Source: Oikopleura dioica
Taxonomy: Eukaryota; Chordata; Appendicularia; Copelata; Oikopleuridae
Assembly (NCBI GenBank): GCA_907165135.1
Contig: OU015567.1
Span: forward strand, 16,063,001-16,127,000
Length of the DNA: 64,000 bases
Direction of reading: 5' to 3'
Shown here: in pieces, positions 22,959 through 36,045 of the stretch
Numbering within the stretch: position 1 is the stretch's first letter
Layout: every line of letters begins with the position of its first letter
Program-made: the position numbers and the translations under genes
Notes under the pieces: generated by a model
The model's database searches: none
Told to the model about the DNA's origin: nothing
The model's input: only the letters and a program-made list of their open reading frames with translations

Positions 22959-24163
22959 TGATATCCTTAGGGAACAACGCCTCAAGCCAAATAAAAATTT
23001 TTATTTCACGGCCAAATATTTACGCCAATTCGGTTCTACGTTAGTTTAAATTTGTCTTGTCAGCTTGGTATCACCAAATTGATCAGACATATTTGCAAAA
23101 ATCATTTCACGATATTCTACTTAAAATGAAAAGATGGTCAGTTTTAACGAGCCAGATTGACCCAAAATTGTCTTATCATCATGTCATCTCCTTACGATCT
23201 ATACGTTCTATCATTGGAATGCTCATATGCTCTCATCATAATACTTTTCTAGTGCAATCTGATGTCAATTCATCCAAAAATATGCTATTTGCAAAACTGC
23301 ATGTTTAATCTATTTATCGATATTTCTTATCATTGCTTTGCGATTTTTAAAGTTCGATTATTGACAGTGCATACGATTCAACTTCTACAACAAGAAAGTC
23401 GTCAACATCTTCTTCAACAACAACTACTCCAAGGAGCCGATAAACCGTCGTATCATCTCGGTGCCGTGGGGTCGGACAAACTCTATGTCAGGGCGTCCGC
23501 TTGTCGCAAATTAGCTCATCCGTAAGAGAAGATACGGTGCGAACCGCGACAGTAACTTCCCCCGGGTATGTTCCTTGGAATTTGCTTCTTCTGTGATTTC
23601 AATTTTGATAAATTCATTTTATAAAATCCTGACCAAATTTTATTCAATTTATTTGTTAAAATTTTGTATATATTCTTTTTACTTTTCTCATCCTTTTTTT
23701 ATTTCAACCATAATTAACAGTCACTTCTACGGTCACATAGTGAGAAGTTTAAGTGGCTGTTATTATTTTCTGCTTTTATTTTGAAAAAATTAATTTGCGT
23801 TTTATCTCGTCACGCGCGGCGCCGGCTCCCGAAACCTTTGAAAATAACTTGCTTGGCAAGTTCGATCAGCTCGTCTTCCGAAAAGAAATCGATCCGAAAG
23901 GATTTCCCGCAAGAAAAACCGCTAAAGAAAGCCACGGGCTCTCTTCCTTGTTTTCAAAAGAAAAATTGTTTTTCAAAAACAACCGCTTGTTCAAAAACAC
24001 TGATCAAATCTCGCTGCTATTTAACCCCGCGTCGCGCCTTTTTCAGTCATTCAAATCACAAATAAAACCACGCAAATTTAAAATTTGATTCTCGTTATTT
24101 TGGCTTGGCATTCTAGAGTTAGAGATCGAGCAAAATTCTTGCAGGACAGCCGCTTCCGTATCA
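22959..24163 (+). repeat. 3' LTR of A2
   Basis: 1205 bp. It differs from the 5' LTR mainly by one base fewer in an A run, a C run and a T run. Confidence 0.95.
23715..23762 (+). promoter_or_regulatory. LTR hairpin with invariant loop (A2, 3' LTR)
   Basis: Same stem and loop as in the A2 5' LTR. Confidence 0.8.
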
Positions 24164-27100
24164 TAAATTTCAAAAAAAAATCAAGAAAAATTCTGATGCG
24201 TTTTTTGGCGTTTTCAGATGATTTTTAGGTCATAAAAATCAAAAAAAAATCAAGAAAAATTCTGATGCGTTTTTTGGCGTTTTCTGATGATTTTCAGGCC
24301 ATAAAAATCAAAACAAAATCAAGAAAAATTCTGATGCGTTTTTTGGCATTTTCAGATGATTTTCAGGCCATAAAAATCATTAAATAATCAAGAAAAATTC
24401 TGATGCGTTTTTTGGCGTTTTAAGATGATTTTCAATTCATAAATTTCAAAAAAAATCAAGAAAAATTCTGATGCGTTTTTTGGCGTTTTCAGATGATTTT
24501 GGTCATAAACATCAAACAAAAATCAACAAAAATTCTGATGCGTTTTTTGGCGTTTTCAGATGATTTTCAGTTCATTAAAACCAAAAAAAAAACAAAAAAA
24601 ATTCTGATGCGTTTTTTGGCGTTTTCAGATGATTTTCAGGCCATAAAAATCAAAAAAAAAATCAAGGAAAATTCTGATGCGTTTTTTGGCGTTTTTAGAT
24701 GATTTTCAAAACATAAAAATAAACAAAAAATCAAGAAAAATTCTGATGCGTTTTTTGGCATTTTCAGATGATTTTCAGGCCATAAAAATCAAAAAAAATC
24801 AAGAAAAATTCTGATGCGTTCTCTGACGTTTTTAGATGATTTTTAGGTCATAAAAATCAAAAAAAAAAATCAAGAAAAATTCTGATGCGTTTTTTGGCGT
24901 TTTCAGATGATTTTGGTCATAAACATCAAACAAAAATCAACAAAAATTCTGATGCGTTTTTAGCGTTTTCAGATGATTTTCAGGTCATGAAAATAAAGAA
25001 AAATCAAGAAAAATTCTGATGCGTTTTTGGCGTTTTCAGATGAAATTCAGTTCAAAAAATCATAAAAAAATCAAGAAAAATTCTGATGCGTTTTTGGCGT
25101 TTTCAGATGATTTTCAGGCCATAAAAATCAAAAAAATCAAGGAAAATTCTGATGCGTTTTTGGCGTTTTTAGATGATTTTCAGAACATAAAAATCAAAAA
25201 AAAAATCAAGAAAAATTCTGATGCGTTTTTTGGCATTTTCAGATGATTTTCAGGCCATAAAAATCAAAAAAAAAAAATCAAGAAAAATTCTGATGCGTTC
25301 TCTGACGTTTTTAGATGATTTTCAGGTCATGAAAATCAAAAAAATCAAGAAAAATTCTGATGCGTTTTTGGCGTTTTCAGATGATTTTTGGTCATAAACA
25401 TCAAACAAAAATCAACAAAAATTCTGATGCGTTTTTGGCGTTTTCAGATGATTTTCAGGTCATGAAAATAAAGAAAAATCAAGAAAAATTCTGATGCGTT
25501 TTTTGGCGTTTTTAGATGAAATTCAGTTCAAAAAAATCATAAAAAAATCAAGAAAAATTCTGATGCGTTTTTTGGCGTTTTCAGATGATTTTCAGGCCAT
25601 AAAAATCAAAAAAAAAATCAAGGAAAATTCTGATGCGTTTTTTGGCGTTTTTAGATGATTTTCAGAACATAAAAATCAAAAAAAAAATCAAGAAAAATTC
25701 TGATGCGTTTTTTGGCATTTTCAGATGATTTTCAGGCCATAAAAATAAAAAAAAAAAAATCAAGAAAAATTCTGATGGGTTCTCTGACGTTTTTAGATGA
25801 TTTTCAGGTCATAAAAATCAAAAAAAAAAATCAAGAAAAATTCTGATGCGTTTTTTGGCGTTTTCAGATGATTTTTGGTCATAAACATCAAACAAAAATC
25901 AACAAAAATTCAGATGCGTTTTTTGGCGTTTTCAGATGATTTTCAGGTCATGAAAATAAAGAAAAAATCAAGAAAAATCCTGATGCGTTTTTTGGCGTTT
26001 TCAGATAAAATTCAGGTCATAAAAATCAAAAAAAATCAAGAAAAATTCTGATGCGTTTTTTGGCGTTTGAAGATGATTTTCAATTCATAAATTTCAAAAA
26101 TAATCAAGAAAAATTCTGATGCGTTTTTAGGCGTTTTCAGATGATTTTCAGGTCATAAAAATCAAAAAAAAAAAATCAAGAAAAATTTTGAAGCGTTTTT
26201 TGGCGTTTTCAGATGATTTTTAGGTCATAAAAATCAAAGAAAAAAAATCAAGAAAAATTTTGAAGCGTTTTTTGGCGTTTTCAGATGATTTTCAGGCCAT
26301 AAAAATCAAAACAAAATCAAGAAAAATTCTGATGCGTTTTTTGGCGTTTTTAGATGATTTTCAGTTCATAAAAATCATAAAATAATCAAGAAAAATTCTG
26401 ATGCGTTTTGAAGCGTTTTCAGATGATTTTCAATGCATAAAAATCAAAAAAAAATATCATGAAATATTCTGATGCGTTTTTTGTCGTTTTCAGATGATTT
26501 TCAGTTCAAAAAAAACATAAAAAAATCAAGAAAAATTCTGATGCGTTTTTTGGCGTTTTCAAGTTATTTTCTGGTCATAAAAATCATAAAAAAATCAAGA
26601 ATAATTCTGATGCGTTTTTTGGCGTTTTCAGATGATTTTCAGTTCATTAAAACGCAAAAAAAAATTCTGATGCGTTTTTGGCGTTTTCAGATGATTTTCA
26701 GGCCATAAAAATCAAAAAAATCAAGGAAAATTCTGATGCGTTTTTTGGCGTTTTCAGATGATTTTCAGAACATAAAAATCAAAAAAAAAAATCAAGAAAA
26801 ATTCTGATTCGTTTTTTGGCGTTTTCAGATGATTTTAAGGCCATAAAAATCAAAAAAAAAATCAAGGAAAATTCTGATGCGTTTTTTGGCGTTTTCAGAT
26901 GATTTTCAGAACATAAAAATCAAAAAAAAAATCAAGAAAAATTCTGATGCGTTTTTTGGCGTTTTCAGATGATTTTCAGGCCATAAAAATCAAAAAAAAA
27001 TCAAGAAAAATTCTGATGCGTTCTCTGACGTTTTCAGATGATTTTCAGGTCATAAAAATCAAAAAAAAAAAACAAGAAAAATTCTGATGCGTTTTTTGGC

Positions 27101-27241
27101 GTTTTTAGATGAAATTCAGGTCATAAAAATCAAAAAAATCAAGAAAAATTCTGATGCGTTTTTTGGCGTTTTAAGATGATTTTCAATTCATAAATTTCAA
27201 AAAAAATCAAGAAAAATTCTGATGCGTTTTTAGGCGTTTTC
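24164..27241 (+). repeat. ~70-bp satellite array, block 3
   Basis: Continues block 2 across the A2 insertion and parallels block 1 from about 2516 onward. TCTCTGACG variants at about 24818, 25297, 25784 and 27020 show the 480-bp spacing. About 24950-25200 and 25340-25500 have shortened T and A runs. Ends with the TTTTC duplication of A3. No gene seen. Confidence 0.96.
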
Positions 27242-28449
27242 TGATATCCTTAGGGAACAACGCCTCAAGCCAAATAAAAAATTTTTATTTCACGGCCAAA
27301 TATTTACGCCAATTCGGTTCTACGTTAGTTTAAATTTGTCTTGTCAGCTTGGTATCACCAAATTGATCAGACATATTTGCAAAAATCATTTCACGATATT
27401 CTACTTAAAATGAAAAGATGGTCAGTTTTAACGAGCCAGATTGACCCAAAATTGTCTTATCATCATGTCATCTCCTTACGATCTATACGTTCTATCATTG
27501 GAATGCTCATATGCTCTCATCATAATACTTTTCTAGTGCAATCTGATGTCAATTCATCCAAAAATATGCTATTTGCAAAACTGCATGTTTAATCTATTTA
27601 TCGATATTTCTTATCATTGCTTTGCGATTTTTAAAGTTCGATTATTGACAGTGCATACGATTCAACTTCTACAACAAGAAAGTCGTCAACATCTTCTTCA
27701 ACAACAACTACTCCAAGGAGCCGATAAACCGTCGTATCATCTCGGTGCCGTGGGGTCGGACAAACTCTATGTCAGGGCGTCCGCTTGTCGCAAATTAGCT
27801 CATCCGTAAGAGAAGATACGGTGCGAACCGCGACAGTAACTTCCCCCCGGGTATGTTCCTTGGAATTTGCTTCTTCTGTGATTTCAATTTTGATAAATTC
27901 ATTTTATAAAATCCTGACCAAATTTTATTCAATTTATTTGTTAAAATTTTGTATATATTCTTTTTACTTTTCTCATCCTTTTTTTATTTCAACCATAATT
28001 AACAGTCACTTCTACGGTCACATAGTGAGAAGTTTAAGTGGCTGTTATTATTTTCTGCTTTTTATTTTGAAAAAATTAATTTGCGTTTTATCTCGTCACG
28101 CGCGGCGCCGGCTCCCGAAACCTTTGAAAATAACTTGCTTGGCAAGTTCGATCAGCTCGTCTTCCGAAAAGAAATCGATCCGAAAGGATTTCCCGCAAGA
28201 AAAACCGCTAAAGAAAGCCACGGGCTCTCTTCCTTGTTTTCAAAAGAAAAATTGTTTTTCAAAAACAACCGCTTGTTCAAAAACACTGATCAAATCTCGC
28301 TGCTATTTAACCCCGCGTCGCGCCTTTTTCAGTCATTCAAATCACAAATAAAACCACGCAAATTTAAAATTTGATTCTCGTTATTTTGGCTTGGCATTCT
28401 AGAGTTAGAGATCGAGCAAAATTCTTGCAGGACAGCCGCTTCCGTATCA
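27242..28449 (+). repeat. 5' LTR of A3
   Basis: 1208 bp, same length as the A2 5' LTR, with the same long A run and C run. Confidence 0.95.
28000..28047 (+). promoter_or_regulatory. LTR hairpin with invariant loop (A3, 5' LTR)
   Basis: Identical to the A2 hairpin: 12-bp stem with one G-U, loop GGTCACATAGTGAGAAGTT. Confidence 0.8.
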
Positions 28450-29558
28450 TGGTGACCCCAACTCCTGAAGAGGTACTGTACAAGAGTCATGCGCTTTTTT
28501 CGGTTTCCCCAAATCAGATGATTAGATTAGGAATGAGAAATTTCGAATTCAATTTGATTAATTCTACAATTAAAGACAAATTACAGCGTGCAAAATGGAT
28601 TTTTGAAAAATCTCTGGCGGAAAATAAACCCGAAAACAAAGAGGACCTCGAGGCTCAATTTTCGCGCCTTTCAAGCTCTTTTGTTTATAATTCATGCGAG
28701 CCGGAATTTCTTAGGGAATACGGGGAAGATCTTTATGGATTTGAATCAGCTGAGGAAAAATTGTCTTTTTTGACGTCTGTTTTTGGCGACGAATCGCCCG
28801 AGGAAAAGATCCTTCGAAACAAAGAAAAAATGGAAAATCTCACCCGAAAGAGCGAGAACAATGAAAAATTCGAGATATTTTTGTCACGTGTTAAAACTGT
28901 CGCGGAGAAAATTACGCAGAAACCGGACGCGAGAGAATACATTATCGACGCGCAATTTAGAAAATCGCTCACGCCTGAACTGCAGAATTTTCTTCGCGAT
29001 CAGTGTATGCTTGAAAAAACACCCGAGGAAATATCCAAATTTCTTGACAAAAGAAAACGAAATGAGACTATCCCCAAAATTGCCCAAATCGAAATTGACG
29101 CGAAACTTGGCTCGTTTTTCCAGTCGACTTCCGACTTAATTTCAAAATCGACAATGTCCTTTGAGGATCAAATTTCTCAATTGAAAATTGAACAGAAAAA
29201 ATCAGAAGAGGCGGCGGAAAAACGGGCGAGTGCGCTTCATGATCAAATTGAAAAACTAACGGCAACAATTGCAAAATTAGAAGTTGATCGCCGCAACGAT
29301 CAGAGTTTGACGCGTCAAAATAACCAGCAACGGAATTTTCAAAGTCGAAATTTGGGCGCGCCAAACCCGGATCGGCCAAGGCCTCGACGATTTTGTGGAT
29401 TTTGTAACACAGACACTCATTTTAGATCGCATTGCCCCTTTATTACCTGTCATTTTTGTCAGAAAAAAGGCCACATGAAAACAGCTTGCCCCGATAATCC
29501 CGATAGAATTTACAGAGCTGCTCGGGTCGAGGGAGAAGAAACTTCAAAAAACGAGTAA
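28449..29558 (+). CDS. gag: Gag of A3 (intact, 369 aa)
   Basis: Same protein as A2 Gag: N-terminal MVTPTPEEVLYK, coiled-coil stretch about 225-300, CCHC knuckles at 316-329 and 334-347, C-terminus reading into the slippery site. The ATG again overlaps the final base of the LTR and the primer-binding site. Both A2 and A3 could supply Gag in trans to A1, whose Pol is intact but whose Gag is split. The conservation of an undamaged gag beside a damaged pol is notable, because both pol breaks lie in homopolymers. Confidence 0.92.
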   Translation: MVTPTPEEVLYKSHALFSVSPNQMIRLGMRNFEFNLINSTIKDKLQRAKWIFEKSLAENKPENKEDLEAQFSRLSSSFVYNSCEPEFLREYGEDLYGFESAEEKLSFLTSVFGDESPEEKILRNKEKMENLTRKSENNEKFEIFLSRVKTVAEKITQKPDAREYIIDAQFRKSLTPELQNFLRDQCMLEKTPEEISKFLDKRKRNETIPKIAQIEIDAKLGSFFQSTSDLISKSTMSFEDQISQLKIEQKKSEEAAEKRASALHDQIEKLTATIAKLEVDRRNDQSLTRQNNQQRNFQSRNLGAPNPDRPRPRRFCGFCNTDTHFRSHCPFITCHFCQKKGHMKTACPDNPDRIYRAARVEGEETSKNE

Positions 29559-29593
29559 ATGGAACTGAAAGCCCTGGTCAGGCACCAGTTCCA
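29546..29593 (+). promoter_or_regulatory. -1 programmed frameshift signal, A3
   Basis: A AAA AAC at 29546-29552; stem 29560-29567 / 29586-29593; CTGGTCA loop. Identical to A2. Confidence 0.87.
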
Positions 29594-32500
29594 AGGACTT
29601 GTTCAATTTTTCGCATTGGATTACAATATTTTGTAGAAATGACAGTTTTTTCAAAAAAAATAAAAATGCTCGTCGATTCTGGCTCCCAACTTAACCTTTT
29701 GCCCAAATCATTTATTCCCGATAATGTTAAAATTCAAGCCCCTGATATTTTTGCTAAAAATTACGGTGGAGGAAGTATTGAAATTCTTGGTTTTGTCGAA
29801 TGTGATTTTCATGTTAAAACGGAAAAATGGGGTAAATCGCGATTTTATATTGTAAATGACAATTGTCAGGCAATTCTCGGTTCGGAAGCACTTAAATCTA
29901 ATGAAATTATTATCAATCTTCATCGAAATCGTCTAGTTAAATCTGGTCCTATAGAGCGAATGGCGAATTTATGTAATAATGCATCAAAAAGCCCAACAGT
30001 TAATAACATTGAGCAAGACAGTTTTTATGCCGTTTCTGAGCAAACTTACACATTTCGAGGCAAAAGTGAGCAAATTATCGATTTAAAAATTCCTCATTTG
30101 AACAGATCAATGAATCTTTTTTTAGAAGAAAGCCAGCTTAAAAATTCGAAGCTAGAGTTAATAGAATCATTCCAGAGAGTTGATCCCGAGAATCCATTCT
30201 TTCGTATTCTTGTTATAAATCCCCTGAATTCTACAGTTAAAATTCCTGCTGGCACGGCCTTTGCAAAACTAGCGGAAATAGCTGAGATCGCCCAAATCAA
30301 GCCCTCAAAAAAAGATCTTAATTTTCTTCTTTCGCGGTTAAAAATAGGCAATATATCGAAAAAGAATAAGCCGGTACTTTTTGGTCTTCTTGCTATATAC
30401 ACCCATTTATTTCAAGACGAGGACGACAATTTGCCTGTTTCGAACCTTGAAAAATTTTCGATTGAACTAGAGACTGATCGCCCGATTTGTAGCAATATGT
30501 ACAGAACGCCATATGCCTTGCGGGGAATAATGACCGGTACTACTACCTCCTACCTTGGGCAAGACATGATAATGCGAATTAATTCACCCTATAATAGCCC
30601 CGCGTTACTCGTAAGGAAAAAGAATGGTACATTCAGATTATGTATTGATTACAGGAAATTAAATTCGTTTACGCTCCAGCAGCATCATCCGTTGCAACAA
30701 ATTGAAGACGTTTTAGGGTATTTAGAAAATAGCATTATTTTTTCTTGTGTTGATTTGCGAAAAGGATTTCATCAGTGCCTCGTAGATGAGAAATCGCGAG
30801 AAAAACTAGCTTTTTCGACTGAAGACGGACAATTTACTTGGAAAAGGCTTCCAATGGGTCTCAAAAATGCCCCTATTCATTTCGCAAAATGCATGGATGT
30901 TATTTTACGAGACACGCCGAAAACTCAAATTTGCGCTTATCTTGACGATTTAGTGGTCCATTCAAGAACGGAAGAAGAACATTTAGCCAATTTACGTAAA
31001 TTATTTCAAATTTTAGACCAAAATAATTTACGGATTAACATCGACAAAGCGAGTTTTTTTGAGCGAAAAGCATGCATTTTGGGTTTTGAAATTTTTGAAG
31101 GGAGAATACGGCCATCACAGGACAAGATCGAAGCGGTTAAAAATCTGTCTATTCCGAGAAACCGTGAGGAGGCACAATCACTTTTCGGACTTCTTTCGCA
31201 GCACAGAAAATTTATTAAAAATTTTGCACCCCTGGGAGTAGAAATTTCAAAAACGTACAGAGGGTCATTTTGTTGGACAAAAGAGGCGACGATTTCACTC
31301 GAAAAGCTCAAAAGTATCATCTGCCATAACGCTCTTGAGCTCAAAATCCCCCCACTAAATGACGGTGTTTTCGTACTCGAGACAGACGCATCTAATCATA
31401 GTTTTGGTGGAGTTCTTTATCTTTGCGCGGAGCGAAATAAAAATCACCATCATTCTCATAATTGCCTACAACCGATAGCTTACCACTCGCTTAATTTTAC
31501 GCCGGCACAACAGAAATACGGGACATTGGAAAAAGAACTTTATAGTGGGAAGACATGTATGGAACGATGGAGGGCTTATCTTGCTTATGTCGATTTTCTT
31601 TGGATTACTGATAACTCTTGTGTTAAATACGCTCAATCCTTCAAGACAAATAATTTAAAAATTCAAAGATGGCTTACGGAGCTTCAGGGCTTTTCATTTC
31701 GAATTGAACAGAGGAAAACTCATCAAATGAAAATAAGTGATTGCCTTAGTCGTAATACATTAAATTGTTCGATCAATCAAATAAAATTTACCCCTGAATC
31801 ATTCGTAGAGTTTCAAAAATCTGACCCAGTATTATCACAAGTTAGACGTTTCGTTAGTATTGATAGATGGCCAAATAACCCACCAAGCGAGCTTTACCCA
31901 TTCCTTTTACGTAGACCTGACCTTGAAATCCTTGGGTCTGGTGAGCTAGCTATAAATTCTCCAGCCTATCAAAAAAGATTTTGCGTCCCCGAGGCATTGA
32001 CAGAGACAATTTGCAGCGAATATCATGATCACTCTCATTTCGGAGTCGATATTACAACCGAAAAAATTTCTAGAAAGTATTTTTGGCCGGGATTAAAAAA
32101 TACAGTCGCGAGCTTTCTAAAATCATGTCACAAATGTCAAATTTCAAAACCAAATCTACAGCCTAACAAACCTCCTTTAGGCAAATCTGAAACACCAAGC
32201 AGCCCTTTTGAAAGTTTGTACTTTGATTTAATTGGCCCACTTCAAGAAACTGATTTTGGTCATAAATATATAATGGTGGTTATTGACGGTTTTAGCAAAA
32301 AAAGTTTACGCGGAGCCCCTATCGTGCAAAAAATCGGATTATTTACTGCAAAAATTCCGGAGCGTATTATTTAGAAATCCAAAATTTCCAAAATATATGG
32401 TTTTAGATAACGCGAAGGAACACGTTCTGATTGAAAAATTTTTGAAAGAAAATAAAATTGGTGTACATTATATTCCCCCGCGTCATCCCCAATCTAACGG

Positions 32501-34014
32501 GCAAGTTGAAAACGTCAATAGAACCATAAAAGCCAGGCTCAGGGCTCGTTCAAATTGGGTGAATTGGGATATTTTTCTGTTTGAAATTGTTCACGAAATA
32601 AACAGTAGTTTACACACAGTACTCGGAACAACCCCATTTTGTGTAGAAACTGGTATAAAAAGCAGTCATCATTTTCAAGACCCTTATTGGCGAACATACG
32701 GAGATAAAATCGACGTAGACTTTGAGAAAATTCGTGCGAAAATTGAACAAGAAAAGCAAAAAAAGAATGACCAAATTTGAAAATCCCCGTTTCAAAGAAT
32801 ACAATTTAGGCGATAAAGTTCTTATTAAAAATTTCCGCGAAAAATTTCCTCCGTTTTTAGGTCCTTATGAAGTGACGTTTAAATCCCCGAGTGGTCTGTG
32901 GTACGCTGTTAAAAATGATAAGGACGAATTTAGGCGACATGCGGAACATATGAAAAGTTATTCTCAGCGAAATTCAATTTTAGAGACGAATAATGATGTT
33001 GAAAAATACTCCAAGATTGTGACAAAGCCACAAGAGAACGATCTCGAGTTTTTTGAATTTTTTTCCGAAAACTGTCTTTTTTCGAAGGATTCCCTCGGCC
33101 GGTTTGCTGAAAATTCCCCCACAGAAAAAGAATCGGAAAAAGCGCATGAACCTTTCTCCTCCGAAAGGTCAGATCAGTCTTTACAATCGGAACCTTATCG
33201 GGAGCGGTCTAGTTCTTCTTCAGAACCAGAAAATTTTTCATCCTCATCGACTCTTTTGATAGAAATGCCAGTACCGAATATAAATGGTAATCAAGAACGT
33301 GATTTGAATCAAGTAGGAAATGGATCAGACATTGTGCTTGATTCCGAGAAATCAAGTTCTGATTCTGAGCTCTCTGTTAATTTGACATCGTACGATAAAT
33401 TGCCCGAAATTGATCCGCTAGTTGCTTTAAAACGTAGAAGGGAAAGATCTGATGATTCCGTTGTCGAGCGTAAAATTGCTAAATTTACAGTTGAAAATAA
33501 TTTGGAAAACATGTCAATTTTAATTAAAATGGAAAATCATGATCTTGACTTTTTCGAACATCTTAATGATAAATGGAAAAATACAGACGACATAGAGGAG
33601 ACCTATGTTGAAAATGGTATATTTATCAAACTGAACGAATTAACAAGAGACTCTCTTTTATTCATTCTTTTTAAAATGAATCAGGAATTTGATCTTGAGG
33701 AATCAAGGGCAAAACTTCAGATAAAAGTGAAGGAAACTATTCGTAGAGAATATCCGAATTGGCGTAAATCGAGAAACGAACAACTCCTTTTTTTTGCGGT
33801 CTTTAGAGTGCAAAAAGAGCGAACGTTGTACGAACTAACTGTCCCCGAGCTAAAAACTGTATGCGCATTTTATGATTTACCCTGTAAATTTCGAAACTGC
33901 TCAAAAACAATTTTACAGGCATCTATCGAAACAGAACTGCTTAAAAAATTTCCAAATCATCCAATGCGTAAAAATGTTCTTGTTTTTCTTCCGGACTTTG
34001 AAACTGAAATATAA
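29552..34014 (+). pseudogene. pol: pol of A3, broken by two homopolymer insertions
   Basis: Protease, RT (YLDD), RNase H and the first part of integrase are open as one frame to 32374. One extra A in the run 32297-32303 breaks the integrase core just after its first catalytic Asp. A second extra A in the run 32758-32764 breaks the frame before the GPY/F-like and C-terminal parts; this one is shared with A2. The length is 4463 nt; removing the two extra bases gives 4461, exactly 1487 codons. The RT break present in A2 is absent here. Products other than integrase could be made. Consensus error in poly-A is a serious alternative to real mutation. Confidence 0.85.
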
Positions 34015-34064
34015 AAAAAGATGGGCGATAAAGATGCTCGTTTGGGACCCATGGAAGGTCACAG

Positions 34065-35270
34065 TGATATCCTTAGGGAACAACGCCTCAAGCCAAATAA
34101 AAATTTTTATTTCACGGCCAAATATTTACGCCAATTCGGTTCTACGTTAGTTTAAATTTGTCTTGTCAGCTTGGTATCACCAAATTGATCAGACATATTT
34201 GCAAAAATCATTTCACGATATTCTACTTAAAATGAAAAGATGGTCAGTTTTAACGAGCCAGATTGACCCAAAATTGTCTTATCATCATGTCATCTCCTTA
34301 CGATCTATACGTTCTATCATTGGAATGCTCATATGCTCTCATCATAATACTTTTCTAGTGCAATCTGATGTCAATTCATCCAAAAATATGCTATTTGCAA
34401 AACTGCATGTTTAATCTATTTATCGATATTTCTTATCATTGCTTTGCGATTTTTAAAGTTCGATTATTGACAGTGCATACGATTCAACTTCTACAACAAG
34501 AAAGTCGTCAACATCTTCTTCAACAACAACTACTCCAAGGAGCCGATAAACCGTCGTATCATCTCGGTGCCGTGGGGTCGGACAAACTCTATGTCAGGGC
34601 GTCCGCTTGTCGCAAATTAGCTCATCCGTAAGAGAAGATACGGTGCGAACCGCGACAGTAACTTCCCCCGGGTATGTTCCTTGGAATTTGCTTCTTCTGT
34701 GATTTCAATTTTGATAAATTCATTTTATAAAATCCTGACCAAATTTTATTCAATTTATTTGTTAAAATTTTGTATATATTCTTTTTACTTTTCTCATCCT
34801 TTTTTTATTTCAACCATAATTAACAGTCACTTCTACGGTCACATAGTGAGAAGTTTAAGTGGCTGTTATTATTTTCTGCTTTTTATTTTGAAAAAATTAA
34901 TTTGCGTTTTATCTCGTCACGCGCGGCGCCGGCTCCCGAAACCTTTGAAAATAACTTGCTTGGCAAGTTCGATCAGCTCGTCTTCCGAAAAGAAATCGAT
35001 CCGAAAGGATTTCCCGCAAGAAAAACCGCTAAAGAAAGCCACGGGCTCTCTTCCTTGTTTTCAAAAGAAAAATTGTTTTTCAAAAACAACCGCTTGTTCA
35101 AAAACACTGATCAAATCTCGCTGCTATTTAACCCCGCGTCGCGCCTTTTTCAGTCATTCAAATCACAAATAAAACCACGCAAATTTAAAATTTGATTCTC
35201 GTTATTTTGGCTTGGCATTCTAGAGTTAGAGATCGAGCAAAATTCTTGCAGGACAGCCGCTTCCGTATCA
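34065..35270 (+). repeat. 3' LTR of A3
   Basis: 1206 bp. It has the shorter A run and C run that the A2 3' LTR also has. Confidence 0.95.
34821..34868 (+). promoter_or_regulatory. LTR hairpin with invariant loop (A3, 3' LTR)
   Basis: Same stem and loop as the other A2/A3 copies. Confidence 0.8.
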
Positions 35271-35364
35271 TTTTCAGATGATTTTCAGGTCATAAAAATC
35301 AAAGAAAAAAATCAAGAAAAATTTTGAAGCGTTTTTTGGCGTTTTCAGATGATTTTTAGGTCAT
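35271..35364 (+). repeat. ~70-bp satellite scrap between A3 and Bp
   Basis: 94 bp, a little over one monomer, including the TTTTGAAGCG variant. It separates the A3 3' LTR from the Bp 5' LTR. Confidence 0.93.
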
Positions 35365-35782
35365 TGATACGAATAGAGGAAAGAACACAAGAAAAAAATG
35401 AAAAATTGAATATCCTAGTCACATAAATATTTTCGCCAATTAGGTTGATTAGGCATGAATTTCACAGATATAATTTCCGACGATTTTCGGAGCCAAATCT
35501 CGGATGCTTGCATGAATTCATAAATCTCTATCTTTCCCTCATAACGTACGCGTTATTTCACAATTCAAAGGCACATTAGCCACCCGTTTCGGCGGTTCTT
35601 TATTTAAACTCTTTCTAGTGCTCACTACTTCTTTTGTTTAATTTATTAACTGGTTATTATTATTGATGAATCAAGCTGACTCTTCTATGTCTTCAAAACG
35701 ATGATGGCAATTCTTCTTGACGATAAAAATCAATTGGCTTTTTACTACTTCGACGGAGCTGTTGCATGAATTTCATCCTCTA

Positions 35783-35864
35783 GCTGAGTTCCGCTTTAAG
35801 CGGCTTGACAGTGTGACCCCGTGCTCCTCGGGATGGCGCTGTCTGTAAGTGCTCCTAGGTAGGC
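35783..35864 (+). other. Conserved structured LTR block (Bp)
   Basis: Sense order: hairpin CCGCTTTAAGCGG, then GACAG ... CTGTC enclosing TGTGACCCCGTGC and CGGGATGGCG, then GTAAGTGCTCCTAGGTAGGC. Shared with B, C and D with covarying stems. Confidence 0.6.
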
Positions 35865-36045
35865 AATATTGATTGAACACCTTTCTGGCTCGCTTTAGGA
35901 AAGCTGACCACTCTCCTCAAACCGACAGAATTGCAGCTTCAACAATGGCGGCGACTTCTCTGACAACAACGACGACTACGCAATGGACTGACAACGATTA
36001 TTGGAACTGGCTTTGGAAAAGTATTGATAAAAATTCATTAAATTC

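Larger units (their letters stand above)
16140..24163 (+). mobile_element. LTR retrotransposon A2 (Ty3/Gypsy-like), full length
   Basis: 5' LTR 16140-17347, gag 17347-18456, pol 18450-22908 (broken), 3' LTR 22959-24163. Flanks are GAAAT (16135-16139) and TAAAT (24164-24168), a 5-bp duplication with one mismatch. The paralogous unoccupied satellite at about 2516 reads TAAAT. Nearly identical to A3. Gag is intact; pol carries three indels, all in homopolymers. Confidence 0.95.
27242..35270 (+). mobile_element. LTR retrotransposon A3 (Ty3/Gypsy-like), full length
   Basis: 5' LTR 27242-28449, gag 28449-29558, pol 29552-34014 (two indels), 3' LTR 34065-35270. Perfect target duplication TTTTC at 27237-27241 and 35271-35275, the same satellite position as A1. 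It differs from A2 by a handful of substitutions over 8 kb. Confidence 0.96.

Noticed and set aside
24164-27241. Host genes or RNA genes hidden in the satellite blocks
   Set aside because: Every stretch aligns to the satellite monomer. No tRNA, rRNA or non-repeat ORF was visible.
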